Shown here: one piece after another, positions 1 through 8,500 of the stretch
How positions within the stretch are numbered: the stretch's first letter is position 1
Layout: each line of letters begins with the position of its first letter
NCBI GenBank assembly: GCA_964493425.1
Contig: CAZBMW010000019.1
Coordinates: 1 to 45,844 of the forward strand
Direction of reading: 5' to 3'
Length of the DNA stretch: 45,844 nt
Origin: CAYLMG01 sp964493425
Lineage (GTDB): Bacteria > Planctomycetota > Phycisphaerae > Sedimentisphaerales > Anaerobacaceae
The notes under the pieces: generated by a model
The model's database searches: none
Told to the model about the DNA's origin: nothing
Seen by the model: the letters and a program-made list of their open reading frames with translations, nothing else
Position numbers and translations under genes: made by a program

Positions 1-55
1 GAACCTTGGACCAATGGATTATGAGTCCACTGCTCTACCGCTGAGCTACGAGCCC
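1..55 (-). tRNA. tRNA with CAU anticodon (Met or Ile2), 3' end cut off by window edge
   Basis: On the minus strand the sequence folds as the 5' two thirds of a tRNA. The 5' acceptor strand GGGCTCG is at 55-49. It is followed by TA, a D arm (GCTC/GAGC), an anticodon stem GTGGA/TCCAT around the loop CTCATAA (anticodon CAT at 23-21), a variable loop, and the 5' T-stem strand CAAGG with TTC. The T loop and 3' acceptor strand lie beyond position 1. CAU can be elongator Met or lysidine-modified Ile2. The CTCATAA loop occurs in both, so I leave it open. Confidence 0.9.
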
Positions 56-135
56 GAAGTATACTACATAAACATTATAATTTATTGTGATTAAAAATCA
101 ATTGCAAGAAAAAAGCGATTGTTGCAAAATCGAAA

Positions 136-921
136 TCAAAAATTGGAGTTTATGTATTTAACAGCATTATTGAAAATCGTCGTACCATCGGCATCGGCCT
201 TGTCTTTCAGGCGAGTCCATCGCGGATGCTGAGTAGGGCGGGCAAATCTTTCCGGATGCGGCATTAGGCCGAGCACCCGGCCGGTAGCGTCTGTCAGGCC
301 GGCGATGGAATCGGCAGAGCCGTTCGGATTTACAGGGTATGAGCCTTCGTCACCGTTTTCATCGACGTATTTGAAAGCGATGTGGTCGTCATTTTTCAAT
401 TTTTCGAGAACGGCATCATCTTTGGTTACAACCTTGCCCTCACCGTGTGCAATCGGCAGATAAATCTGCCTTTCGGGCTCGATGAATATGCACTTTTTTG
501 TCTGCGGAGCAAGATAGACCCATCTATCCTCGAATTTGCCGCTGTCATTGTAGGTTATCGTAACATCTTTTTGGCCGTTGTCCGAATCGAAGCCGGGCAG
601 GATTCCTGTTTTGACCAGTACCTGAAAACCGTTGCAGATACCGAGCACAAGCTTGCCGTCATCGATGAACTTTTTCAGCGGCTTTGTTAAATGATTAATA
701 ACCTGATTCGCGAGAATTTTACCAGCAGAAACATCGTCGCCGTAGCTGAATCCGCCGGGAAAGACAAGGATGTGGAATTCGTCGAGTAATTTTTTATTTT
801 CGATGATTCTGTTTATGTGAATTCTGTGCGCCTGTGCACCAGCCTGCTCCAGAGCGAATTCCGTCTCCATATCGCAGTTGATACCTGCTGCCCTAAGCAC
901 TACAGCCTTTACAAGTTTCAT
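136..921 (-). CDS. purQ: Phosphoribosylformylglycinamidine synthase, glutaminase subunit PurQ
   Basis: This class I glutamine amidotransferase supplies ammonia to PurL for conversion of FGAR to FGAM in purine synthesis (cytoplasm). At 261 aa it is slightly longer than the usual ~230 aa bacterial PurQ. The nucleophile is Cys96 in LGICNGFQVL. The PurQ-typical motif GGFSYGDDVSAGKILAN lies at about 56-72, and the His222/Glu224 pair is in PHPERF. It lies 53 bp downstream of purL on the same strand and is presumably the last gene of the tyrA-purL-purQ operon. The nearest SD-like AAGGA is about 13 nt from the ATG, which is long, so translation may depend on the operon. Confidence 0.96.
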   Translation of the reverse strand: MKLVKAVVLRAAGINCDMETEFALEQAGAQAHRIHINRIIENKKLLDEFHILVFPGGFSYGDDVSAGKILANQVINHLTKPLKKFIDDGKLVLGICNGFQVLVKTGILPGFDSDNGQKDVTITYNDSGKFEDRWVYLAPQTKKCIFIEPERQIYLPIAHGEGKVVTKDDAVLEKLKNDDHIAFKYVDENGDEGSYPVNPNGSADSIAGLTDATGRVLGLMPHPERFARPTQHPRWTRLKDKADADGTTIFNNAVKYINSNF

Positions 922-974
922 CGTTTTATCGATTCCTTACAGCAAGTGTAATATATCTTTCTGATTTCGTTTTT

Positions 975-3860
975 TCAGTGCCAGTCGAATGTTTTTTGCC
1001 AGGCTTTTTTTAGTAAACCCAAATCGGCGTTGATAACTTCGCGTCCATTTTGTGCTGTTATAATAAGCTTTTGTTCGTTTATGACTTTTCCGAGCTGGCC
1101 GAACGGCAAATTGAGCATCAGCTTTGCAAAGTTGTTGAATTTATCAGGCTCAACTTCCACGATGTATCGTGAGTTTGATTCGCCAAAAAGCTGTGTGTCT
1201 GTTCGCAGGCAGTCGTTTGATTTAGGCAGGCCTCGCAGGTTAGCCTCGACACCGAAACCGCCTGCAAAAGCCATTTCAGCTAATGCAACGGCAAGACCGC
1301 CTTCGGAGCAGTCGTGACAGCTTTCGATTAAACCGTTCTTAATAGCCTCTGAAATCTTCTTTGCGATTTTTGCAGCGGTCTGGAGGTCAACCGTGGGGAC
1401 ATTCGCGCCCAGTGCGTCATTAATTTTATAATAGTGCGAGCCGCCAAGCTCATTTTTGGTCTCACCCACTATGAAAAGCAGATTGCCGGGCCTTTTTGTA
1501 TCCATTGTTACGCATTTATTAACATCGTCGACGACCGATATGGCACTTATCAATAAGGTAGGTGGAATGGAGATCGTCGAGCCGTCATCGCACTGGAATT
1601 CATTGTTTAAGGAATCTTTACCTGAGATGAAAGGTGCCCCGAAAGCGATTGCGCCGTCATAGCAGGCCTGTGCCGCGCGAACGAGCTGGCCGAGGGAGTC
1701 GGGCCTTGTGCAGTCGCCCCAGGAGAAATTGTCCAGCAGGGCGATTCGGTCAAAATCGCCGCCGACACAAATGAGGTTTCTTATAGCTTCATCGATACCG
1801 GCTAATGCCATCCAGTACGGGTCTATGTCACCATATAAAGGATTCATACCGCAACTTATCGCCAGGCCTTTGTTGGAGCGGTATTTGGGTTTAATGACAG
1901 CAGCGTCAGCAGGGCCGTCGTCGGCTATGCCGGTTAAAGGCTTAACGACGGAAGTGCCCTGGACCTCGTGGTCGTACTGGCGGATTACCCATTCCTTGCC
2001 GGCGACGTTGTAACCCGAAAGAATTTTGAGCAGGTCATCGTTGTAGCTTTCTTTTTCGGGCAGGTTCGGCTCTGTTAAACCGGGTTTTTTCCAGATGGCT
2101 TTTCTTGAATATTTTGGCACACCGTTATGCAGGAAATCCATATCGAGCTTGGCTACCTGTTGGCCGTTATAACGCAATCTGAGCATTTTGTCGTTTGTGA
2201 ATTTTCCTATTACGGTTGCTTCGACATTTTCTTCTTCGAAGATTTTCATTATTGCTTCGAGATTTTCAAGCTTGACGGCGATGACCATTCTTTCCTGTGC
2301 TTCGCTTATCCATATCTCGGTATAGTTCAGGCCGGCATATTTTAAGGGTACCTTTTCGAGGTCGACTTCGGCGCCAAGTTTTGAACCCATTTCTCCAACC
2401 GCACTGCTCAATCCGCCGGCACCGCAGTCAGTAATGGCCTCGTATAAGTTTTTTTCATTGGCTTGGATGAGAACGTCGAGCATTTTCTTTTCGGTGATTG
2501 CATTTCCGATTTGAACTGCGTGTGAGAAAATAGTTTCGTGCTCGTGTGTCATTTGTCCGCTTGAGAAAGTTGCGCCGTGTATTCCGTCTCTTCCCGTTCG
2601 TCCGCCGACCATAATTATCAAATTTCCGGTTTGAGGATTTTTGAAGCATTTCTTTTTGCTCATAATTCCGATGTTGCCGCAAAAGACCAGCGGGTTTGCA
2701 AGGTATCTGTCGTCGAAGTAAACTGCGCCGTTGACCGTCGGTATTCCCATCCGGTTGCCGTAATCGCGGACACCTGCAACAACGCCTTTCATAATTCTTT
2801 TAGGATGCAGGACTCCTTTTGGTAAACTATCGATTTTTTTATCCGGCTCGCCGAAGCAGAAGATATCGGTATTTGCAATCGGCCTTGCACCCAGGCCTGT
2901 ACCCATTGGGTCCCTGATTACACCGCCGATACCGGTGGCTGCGCCGCCGTAAGGGTCGAGCGCAGAGGGGTGATTGTGCGTTTCAACCTTAAAGCAGACA
3001 GCGGTAGTATCGTCGAACTCAATCACGCCTGCATTATCGTCAAAGACGGAAATGCACCAATTTTTGTTGAGCTGTTTTGTTGCTGCGAAGACTGTTTCCT
3101 TGAGCAGGTTGTCAAAATGAACCTGTGTGCTGTTGAAAGTCATATCGATAGAGCTTTTCAGCGTCTTGTGAACGCAGTGCTCGCTCCAGGTTTGGGCAAG
3201 CGTTTCGAGTTCGACGTCTGTGGGTTCTCTTCCGAGGTCTCTGTAGAACTTTTGTATCGTCTTCATCTCAACGATGTTGAGAAACAAATCCCTTTCCTTG
3301 CTGAGAGCTAAAAGGCCGTCATCGTCGAGGTCTGTCAGTGGGCAATGAATTATTTGTAGCTGGTACGGTTTGAGGTGCGGGCTTGGCGGCTCAGCCTCGT
3401 CACCGATGACACAATCTTCAATGCAGTCGTTTGCGAGCACTTTCTTTGTCACGGTTTCTATCTGGCTCTGTGAGATTTGTCCGAGCAGGACATATTTTCT
3501 CGCGGTCCTGACATTTCCGGCTTTAACACCCATATCGGCGATAGCTGTTACAACCGATTCTGCCACTGGGTCGGTGACACCGCTTTTAAGATGCACTTCA
3601 ATTAATGTTGCTTTTGCAAGACCTGCGGGGGCTTTGCTTCTGCCGATAAAAAACTGTTCACAGACCGGGTCTGTTAACAGTTCTTGTGCGACTTTTTTGG
3701 CAAACGAATCATCGAAATCGGCTTCGATAAGAAAGACCCTTGCGGACTGCACAGCCTCGAGAGAACTTATACCTAATTCCCTGATATTCTCTAAGATGCT
3801 GTCTCCGTGGACGTCGGCAAAGGCGGGCTTATTGAAGACTTCGAAACGCCACTGTTTCAC
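975..3860 (-). CDS. purL: Phosphoribosylformylglycinamidine synthase PurL with N-terminal PurS-like region
   Basis: This is the ATP-dependent synthetase subunit for FGAM formation, 961 aa. Small PurL proteins are about 600-750 aa and work with separate PurS and PurQ; the large E. coli form is about 1,300 aa with a fused glutaminase. This one is intermediate. Residues 1-75 and 82-155 look like two PurS-like repeats. A linker follows with the hallmark AQTWSEHC (222-229) and HK, and then two AIRS-type halves (FKVETHNHPSALDPYGGAAT and later the GMNPLYGDIDPYW and SGKDSLNNEF segments). There is no C-terminal glutaminase domain, and purQ is a separate gene next door. The start is GTG at 3860-3858, whose first G is the last base of the tyrA stop (TAGTG), indicating tight translational coupling. 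Confidence 0.96.
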   Translation of the reverse strand: MKQWRFEVFNKPAFADVHGDSILENIRELGISSLEAVQSARVFLIEADFDDSFAKKVAQELLTDPVCEQFFIGRSKAPAGLAKATLIEVHLKSGVTDPVAESVVTAIADMGVKAGNVRTARKYVLLGQISQSQIETVTKKVLANDCIEDCVIGDEAEPPSPHLKPYQLQIIHCPLTDLDDDGLLALSKERDLFLNIVEMKTIQKFYRDLGREPTDVELETLAQTWSEHCVHKTLKSSIDMTFNSTQVHFDNLLKETVFAATKQLNKNWCISVFDDNAGVIEFDDTTAVCFKVETHNHPSALDPYGGAATGIGGVIRDPMGTGLGARPIANTDIFCFGEPDKKIDSLPKGVLHPKRIMKGVVAGVRDYGNRMGIPTVNGAVYFDDRYLANPLVFCGNIGIMSKKKCFKNPQTGNLIIMVGGRTGRDGIHGATFSSGQMTHEHETIFSHAVQIGNAITEKKMLDVLIQANEKNLYEAITDCGAGGLSSAVGEMGSKLGAEVDLEKVPLKYAGLNYTEIWISEAQERMVIAVKLENLEAIMKIFEEENVEATVIGKFTNDKMLRLRYNGQQVAKLDMDFLHNGVPKYSRKAIWKKPGLTEPNLPEKESYNDDLLKILSGYNVAGKEWVIRQYDHEVQGTSVVKPLTGIADDGPADAAVIKPKYRSNKGLAISCGMNPLYGDIDPYWMALAGIDEAIRNLICVGGDFDRIALLDNFSWGDCTRPDSLGQLVRAAQACYDGAIAFGAPFISGKDSLNNEFQCDDGSTISIPPTLLISAISVVDDVNKCVTMDTKRPGNLLFIVGETKNELGGSHYYKINDALGANVPTVDLQTAAKIAKKISEAIKNGLIESCHDCSEGGLAVALAEMAFAGGFGVEANLRGLPKSNDCLRTDTQLFGESNSRYIVEVEPDKFNNFAKLMLNLPFGQLGKVINEQKLIITAQNGREVINADLGLLKKAWQKTFDWH

Positions 3861-4732
3861 TACGTTAATTCCCTTTTACTCATTTTGTATTTTATCATTG
3901 TGTCACGTTTATTCCGAGCGGTTTCGAGCAGTTTTTCGACTTGCTTTTGGTCACCGGCTTTTAATGCTTTTTGGATTTTTCTTAATTCGGCAATGATTGT
4001 ATCGATACCCTTTGAGCTGTTTTCTGCATTGGTCAGCAGTATGTCGGCCCAGATGTTTGCCGGTCCGGATGCTATTCTCGATGTGTCAATAAAACCCTTG
4101 CCGGTGAGCCTGAGCTGCTCCGGCTTTGTGATATTTATCAGAGCTGCCGCCATAATATGGGGCAGGTGGCTGATATTTGCCAGAATTTCATCGTGCTGGG
4201 CCGGCGTCATTACGGTAACGGAGCAGCCGAGCTTTGACCAGAAATCTTTTAGCTTGTTAACAGCAGCGGCGTTCGTATCTTTGGTTTTTGTCAGGATACA
4301 ATTTGCCTGATAGAACAAATCATCCCGTGCAAATTCGACGCCTCTTTGCTCCGAGCCGGCTATGGGATGGGAGCCGACGTAGTGAACGGTTTTTGGCAGG
4401 TGGGCTTCTGCCCAGCGATGAGGCAGAATTTTTGTTGAGCCGACGTCGGTGACAATACAGCCGGCAGCCAATGCATCAGCGATTTGAATAAAGATTTTCT
4501 CGAATACGTGTATGGGCGTGGCAAGCACCACCAAATCGGCGTTGGATACAGCCTGCGATATATCGTCAACAACTTTGTCGGCGACAGCCAGTTGTCTTGC
4601 TTTTTCGCGAGTAGCAGGGCGGTGCGTAAAACCGACGGTTTTAACGCGGGCAAAACTTCGAGAAACAGCCCGTGTTAATGAACCTCCCAAAAGCCCAAGG
4701 CCTATTACCGTTATTTGTCTTAACTCTTTCAT
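3860..4732 (-). CDS. tyrA: Prephenate dehydrogenase (TyrA family)
   Basis: NAD(P)-dependent oxidative decarboxylation of prephenate to 4-hydroxyphenylpyruvate in tyrosine synthesis. The Rossmann motif GLGLLGGS is at residues 11-18. The substrate-site segment VGSHPIAGSEQ and the helical C-terminal domain (ANISHLPHIMAAALI and SRIASGPANIWADI) are typical. The 290 aa length fits a monofunctional enzyme; no chorismate mutase or ACT domain is visible. I chose ATG at 4732 because AAGG lies 8 nt upstream; an in-frame TTG at 4738 sits too close to it. It is the first gene of a leftward operon with purL and purQ, an unusual mix of aromatic and purine synthesis. The family also contains arogenate dehydrogenases, which sequence alone does not exclude. 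Confidence 0.92.
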   Translation of the reverse strand: MKELRQITVIGLGLLGGSLTRAVSRSFARVKTVGFTHRPATREKARQLAVADKVVDDISQAVSNADLVVLATPIHVFEKIFIQIADALAAGCIVTDVGSTKILPHRWAEAHLPKTVHYVGSHPIAGSEQRGVEFARDDLFYQANCILTKTKDTNAAAVNKLKDFWSKLGCSVTVMTPAQHDEILANISHLPHIMAAALINITKPEQLRLTGKGFIDTSRIASGPANIWADILLTNAENSSKGIDTIIAELRKIQKALKAGDQKQVEKLLETARNKRDTMIKYKMSKRELT

Positions 4733-4779
4733 AATCAAGACCTTATGAAAATAACTCTGAAAATCAGATAATGCTAAAA

Positions 4780-4806
4780 ATTATAGCAAGCATCTGCAGT
4801 TGTCAA
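4780..4806 (-). promoter_or_regulatory. Sigma-70-type promoter for tyrA-purL-purQ
   Basis: Read on the minus strand, a perfect TTGACA (4806-4801) and a perfect TATAAT (4785-4780) are separated by 15 nt. The hexamers are ideal and the spacer is 2 nt short of the optimum. The start site would lie near 4773, leaving a leader of about 40 nt before the tyrA ATG. No operator or riboswitch is evident in the leader. Confidence 0.7.
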
Positions 4807-4894
4807 TTTTTTTCTTTTAATTATGCCGATAGAATGTTATTATTTTATTGTTTTAAAATTGAGCTGATGGATATGGCTAAGCAAAAAGCAGCAG

Positions 4895-4953
4895 AGCCCG
4901 CTGTGTTGTGGGCTTTTTTAGTAAGCAAACTTGCTGTGTATTAACAGCTTTTA
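4895..4953 (+). terminator. Two consecutive terminator-like hairpins upstream of accA
   Basis: Hairpin 1 is AGCCC (4895-4899) / GGGCT (4910-4914) followed by TTTTTT. Hairpin 2 is GCTGT (4933-4937) / ACAGC (4944-4948) followed by TTTTA. Both lie between the divergent promoter region and accA and are oriented for rightward transcription. They could block stray transcription or act as an attenuator of accA. The loop of hairpin 1 also contains GCTGT (4900-4904), which could pair with the ACAGC of hairpin 2, so alternative folds exist. The stems are short. Confidence 0.4.
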
Positions 4954-4988
4954 TTGCATCAAGAGCAATATAATAAGCGAATTTAAAA

Positions 4989-6068
4989 ATGCCGCAGGGC
5001 AGTAATAAAAATATGAGCGAGGCCGACTATCTGGACTTTGAGGAAAAGGTCAGCGACCTTGACCGCCAGATAAAAGAGCTGTACAGGCTCAGCTCGGTGA
5101 AAGGCATTGATTATTCAACTGAGATTCGAAATCTTCAGCGTGAGCAGGTCTCCGAGCTTAAGCGGATTTATTCCAGCTTAAGTGCCTGGCAGACTGTTCA
5201 GGTGGCCCGCCATCCCAAGAGACCTTTGTTCAGCGATTATTTTAACCTGATGATAAAGGACTTTCATGAGCTTCACGGGGACAGATGTTTCGGCGATGAC
5301 CGCGCGATTGTGACCGGTCTTGGACAAATAGGCAGGGAAAAAGTATTGGTGGTCGGACAAAATAAAGGCAGGACAACAAAAGAAAAAATAGCCTGCAATT
5401 TTGGATGTCCCAACCCGGAGGGTTATCGCAAGGCTATAGCGAAGATGAAATTGGCGGCCAAGTACGGTATTCCCGTGGTTACATTTATCGATACACCCGG
5501 TGCCTATCCGGGAATCGGCGCAGAACAGAGAGGTCAGGCACAGGCGATTGCGGTTAATCTTATGGAGATGTCGAGACTTCCGGTGCCGATAATCTGTATC
5601 GTCATCGGTGAGGGCGGCTCGGGTGGGGCTTTGGGTATCGGCGTAGGTGACAGATTAGCAATGCTCGAGTTCTCATATTACTCGGTGATATCACCCGAAG
5701 GTTGTGCGGCGATTTTGTGGCGAGACGGCTCGCAGGCCGCTGACGCTGCTGAAGCACTTAAGCTGACAAGCAGGGATTTGTACAAACTGCAGCTTATCGA
5801 CGCAGTTATCGACGAGCCTCTCGGCGGTGCCCATCGAAATATACATGATACCGTTTACAATGTTGAGCGATATATTGTTAAGAATCTGCGGGATTTGAGG
5901 CGTTCCAAAATTGAGAACCTGCTTGAAAAGCGCTATGAAAAGCTTCGGCTGATTGGCACGACCGTAACCGAGAAACTGCGTCGCAAGACTCAGCCTGCCA
6001 GAGAGAGGATAAAAGCTGCTATAGAAGGTATTGGCAAAAAAAGAAAACCTCGTCCCGCAAAGGTTTAA
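4989..6068 (+). CDS. accA: Acetyl-CoA carboxylase carboxyltransferase subunit alpha
   Basis: The alpha half of the carboxyltransferase moves CO2 from biotinyl-BCCP to acetyl-CoA, producing malonyl-CoA for fatty acid synthesis. At 359 aa it is about 40 aa longer than the usual ~320, mainly through a basic C-terminal tail rich in Lys/Arg. The crotonase-fold core is clear: the FHELHGDRCFGDD segment, GQNKGRTTKEK, TPGAYPGIGAEQRGQ, GEGGSGGALGIGVGD and SPEGCAAILWRD. The beta subunit (accD) is not in the window. No good SD precedes ATG 4989, and a second in-frame ATG at 5013 is possible. It is monocistronic by context, facing rpiB at its 3' end. Confidence 0.96.
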   Translation: MPQGSNKNMSEADYLDFEEKVSDLDRQIKELYRLSSVKGIDYSTEIRNLQREQVSELKRIYSSLSAWQTVQVARHPKRPLFSDYFNLMIKDFHELHGDRCFGDDRAIVTGLGQIGREKVLVVGQNKGRTTKEKIACNFGCPNPEGYRKAIAKMKLAAKYGIPVVTFIDTPGAYPGIGAEQRGQAQAIAVNLMEMSRLPVPIICIVIGEGGSGGALGIGVGDRLAMLEFSYYSVISPEGCAAILWRDGSQAADAAEALKLTSRDLYKLQLIDAVIDEPLGGAHRNIHDTVYNVERYIVKNLRDLRRSKIENLLEKRYEKLRLIGTTVTEKLRRKTQPARERIKAAIEGIGKKRKPRPAKV

Positions 6069-6137
6069 GGTACTGATAGTAAAAGTGCATCTGTGAAATT
6101 TTAATCTAAACAGGGGTGGGATTCAGCGGCTTGCAAA

Positions 6138-6602
6138 TCAGGCATTAACTTCAGCGGGATTTTGGCCTTGCTCTATGGCTGTGATTTTGTTAACTCTTCT
6201 CTGATGTCTGCCTCCGTTGAATTCGGTATCAAGCCATACTTCCACCATCTTTCTTAACAAAATCTCGCCTATCATATCTCCGGAAAGGCAGAGCACGTTT
6301 GCATCATTATGATGTCGTGATATCTGAGCGCTTAATTCGTCGTGGCATAGCGCGGCTCTTATTCCCTTTACTTTGTTCGCGGCTATGCACATACCAATAC
6401 CGGTTCCGCAGATGAGGATTGCTCTGTTGGCCTGTCCGTTTGCAACAGCAGTTGCCGCCAGATAAGCGGGGTCCGGATAGTCAGCAGGGCTGTTGTTGTT
6501 GGTGCCAACGTCGACAAATTCGTGGCCGAGCTGATTTATAATTGCTTTAACTTGCTCTTTTGATTCAAAACCTCGATGGTCGCTGCCAATTGCTATTTTC
6601 AT
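6138..6602 (-). CDS. rpiB: Ribose-5-phosphate isomerase B
   Basis: This enzyme interconverts ribose 5-phosphate and ribulose 5-phosphate. The length (154 aa) and motifs match the RpiB/LacAB family: IGSDHRGFESK at the N-terminus, the DYPDPA segment, catalytic Cys in ICGTGIGM, ANKVKGIRAALCHD and SRHHNDANVLCLSGDMIG. Its ATG overlaps the stop of the upstream fusion gene by 4 bp (ATGA, 6599-6602), so the two are co-translated. The same neighbourhood (Sua5, arginine/tyrosine phosphatase, RpiB) is known from Bacillus ywlC-ywlE-ywlF, which supports both assignments. Confidence 0.95.
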   Translation of the reverse strand: MKIAIGSDHRGFESKEQVKAIINQLGHEFVDVGTNNNSPADYPDPAYLAATAVANGQANRAILICGTGIGMCIAANKVKGIRAALCHDELSAQISRHHNDANVLCLSGDMIGEILLRKMVEVWLDTEFNGGRHQRRVNKITAIEQGQNPAEVNA

Positions 6603-7720
6603 ATGTTAAGCTCACTAATCCTTTCCTTGACTGCTTTTTCGATTACATCAGCACAATTGTTATAAATTTCCTGACTCTGGCCGATAGGGTCGGCTATCTC
6701 TGTTTTTTTTGCGAGAAGACGGCACTTTTTAACAGCTTTAGGTACAAGAGAGATAACCTGCTCGCTGTGCGTTCGGCACATCACAAATATAAAATCACTT
6801 TCTTCGATAGCCTTTTGTGAAAGTGCATTGCTTCTATGCTGTTCTATATCAACGCTTTTTGCCTTACAGGCGTTTATAGCTTCAGTGCTTGCCGACATCC
6901 CGCTGACACCCATAGTTCCGGCTGAGCTTACTTTATAACCTATTTTTTCGAGCTGGTCAAGGTTGCATTGTAATTTTTCTGCTAAATATTTACTGAACAA
7001 ACCTGCTGCCATAGGGCTTCTACAACTGTTGCCTGTGCATACAAACAGGAACTTAACCTGCGATAATTTTTCTATGTCAGCTTTGGAATACACTCCTTCT
7101 CGCAATATTTGAAATTTTTGTTTTTCAATTTTAACTACTGTGCTGCATTTTTTGTATTTACAGGTTCCGCCGTCGATGAGCATTGCGATACGGCCCGAAA
7201 AATTTGAAATTACCTGTTCAGCGTCTGCCGCCGGAGGTTTGCCGGAAATGTTTGCGCTCGGCGCGACAACAGGGCTGTTCGTTTCTTTTAACAGCATTGT
7301 AGCAATCGGATTATCAGGGCAGCGAATTCCAATCGAGCTGTTTTGATACAGGTTTTCGAAAACTTGTTTTTCCAGCAGTTTTTTTTGCGTGTTAATATCA
7401 AAGGTAGTCAGCACGAAGACAATTGTAAGAGGGCCCGGCCAGGCGCTTTTAATTAGTTTTTGGGCCTTTAATGAGATGGATGGTACATATTTTTCAACTT
7501 CGCTTTTACTTGCGATATGTAATGTGTAGTACTTGTCGGCGGCTCTATTTTTAAGTTCGTTGAGTTTTGCTAATGAATCGTTTCTAACCCGGCAGGCGAT
7601 TCCGTAAACGGTCTCAGTGGGAAAAGCGACAAGCTCGCCGTTGTCAATAAGTTCAGCGGCCTTTTTGACTTTTTTCAGGTCAGGTTTGGATATATCAATC
7701 TTTAAGATTTGTGTTTTCAT
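6599..7720 (-). CDS. Fusion of Sua5/YrdC threonylcarbamoyl-AMP synthase and low-molecular-weight protein phosphatase (YwlE-like)
   Basis: Two complete domains sit in one 373 aa protein. Residues ~15-215 are a YrdC/TsaC domain making threonylcarbamoyl-AMP for tRNA t6A37: FPTETVYGIA, LKNRAADKYYTLHIA, WPGPLTIVF, GIRCPDNPIA and SPVVAPSANISGKPP are seen. Residues ~222-373 are an LMW phosphatase. It has the P-loop C228-TGNSC-R234 followed by SPMAAG, and the general acid Asp344 in ADPIG. In B. subtilis YwlE a Thr at the fifth P-loop position (CTGNTCR) favours phospho-arginine, while tyrosine phosphatases have a bulky residue there. Ser here is closer to YwlE, so a protein-arginine phosphatase is plausible (inference). 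The ATGA overlap with rpiB supports an operon. tsaE lies elsewhere in the window (12398). Confidence 0.92.
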   Translation of the reverse strand: MKTQILKIDISKPDLKKVKKAAELIDNGELVAFPTETVYGIACRVRNDSLAKLNELKNRAADKYYTLHIASKSEVEKYVPSISLKAQKLIKSAWPGPLTIVFVLTTFDINTQKKLLEKQVFENLYQNSSIGIRCPDNPIATMLLKETNSPVVAPSANISGKPPAADAEQVISNFSGRIAMLIDGGTCKYKKCSTVVKIEKQKFQILREGVYSKADIEKLSQVKFLFVCTGNSCRSPMAAGLFSKYLAEKLQCNLDQLEKIGYKVSSAGTMGVSGMSASTEAINACKAKSVDIEQHRSNALSQKAIEESDFIFVMCRTHSEQVISLVPKAVKKCRLLAKKTEIADPIGQSQEIYNNCADVIEKAVKERISELNI

Positions 7721-8065
7721 TTTTTACAAGAGTACACGAAAAAGATGACGATGACAACTTACTTATCAAATAACATACCGCTTTCTTTAACTTAACTAAT
7801 AAAAAAAGCTCGCATTTGTTTTAATGTCCTAACCTTAATAAATTTTGCTTTGCTAATCGGAATAGGAAAATTATTCAATCTAAAGTGATAAAACATCCGA
7901 TAAGAAAGGCAGAATCAGAAGGCATTTGAGGAAAATAATTTTTTTTTATAAAGGCCTATAATTTGCCTATTTGCACTAAACTTCCCAAATTAACATAGTC
8001 GATAATTCTATTGATGGGCTACTAATATTAAAGGGATGTTAATTTTGATTTAGGGGTGAAAAGTT
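7721..8065. other. Divergent intergenic region before the PilZ gene
   Basis: 345 bp, AT-rich, with no credible ORF. On the plus strand TATAAT at 7957-7962 could be a -10 box about 100 nt before the PilZ gene. No good -35 accompanies it at normal spacing. AGGGGTG (8052-8058), 7 nt before the ATG at 8066, is a good SD. I see no clear promoter for the leftward gene and no convincing repeats or hairpins. Confidence 0.5.
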
Positions 8066-8380
8066 ATGACAACTACAACAGAGCAGCGAAGAGAAATCAG
8101 AACAAAACTTAGCTGGCCGATTAGCATGTGGATTCCGGAAGCTCATAGGTTTTTTAACGGATGCAGCGATAATGTAAGCAGATCCGGTGTACTTCTTAGA
8201 ATGCCGTTGACCGTACCACTTAGAACAGGCAGCACCGTAGAAATAAATTTTCCACGTACGAAGCGGCTTGCAGAAGAAAAGGGTTCTTTCGCACGAATAA
8301 GAAGCGGCAGGATTGTCAGAATTGATAGAAACAATATGTTAAAGGATGCAAAGATTGGTGTTGCCATAGCGTTTAATTAA
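8066..8380 (+). CDS. Single-domain PilZ protein (c-di-GMP receptor candidate)
   Basis: A 104 aa stand-alone PilZ domain. Both c-di-GMP-binding signatures are visible: the RxxxR box at R8-R12 in EQRREIR, and the (D/N)xSxxG box at N36-V-S38-R-S-G41, followed by a beta-barrel-like stretch. Stand-alone PilZ proteins relay cyclic di-GMP to motility, pilus or polysaccharide machinery. The HD-GYP protein (24020) and the pilus locus downstream make such a link plausible here, but no direct partner is adjacent. It has a strong SD and its own terminator, so it is probably monocistronic. Confidence 0.85.
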   Translation: MTTTTEQRREIRTKLSWPISMWIPEAHRFFNGCSDNVSRSGVLLRMPLTVPLRTGSTVEINFPRTKRLAEEKGSFARIRSGRIVRIDRNNMLKDAKIGVAIAFN

Positions 8381-8448
8381 TCAGGTTCTGAAAATAGCTT
8401 TTTACCTGAATTTAAGTTTTAGCAATCTATAAAATATTACAGCGTAAG

Positions 8449-8482
8449 CGGCTTGAGTATTGATGTACTCAAGCCGTTTTTT
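8449..8482 (+). terminator. Rho-independent terminator after the PilZ gene
   Basis: Perfect 11 bp stem CGGCTTGAGTA (8449-8459) / TACTCAAGCCG (8466-8476) with a 6-nt loop, followed directly by six T (8477-8482). The T-run is only on the plus strand, so it serves the PilZ gene and not the leftward gene at 8501. Confidence 0.93.
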
Positions 8483-8500
8483 GTTATGATTGTATAGCAA

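Noticed and set aside
3370..3996. 208-codon plus-strand ORF opposite purL/tyrA
   Set aside because: Antisense to two conserved genes with no domain or SD.
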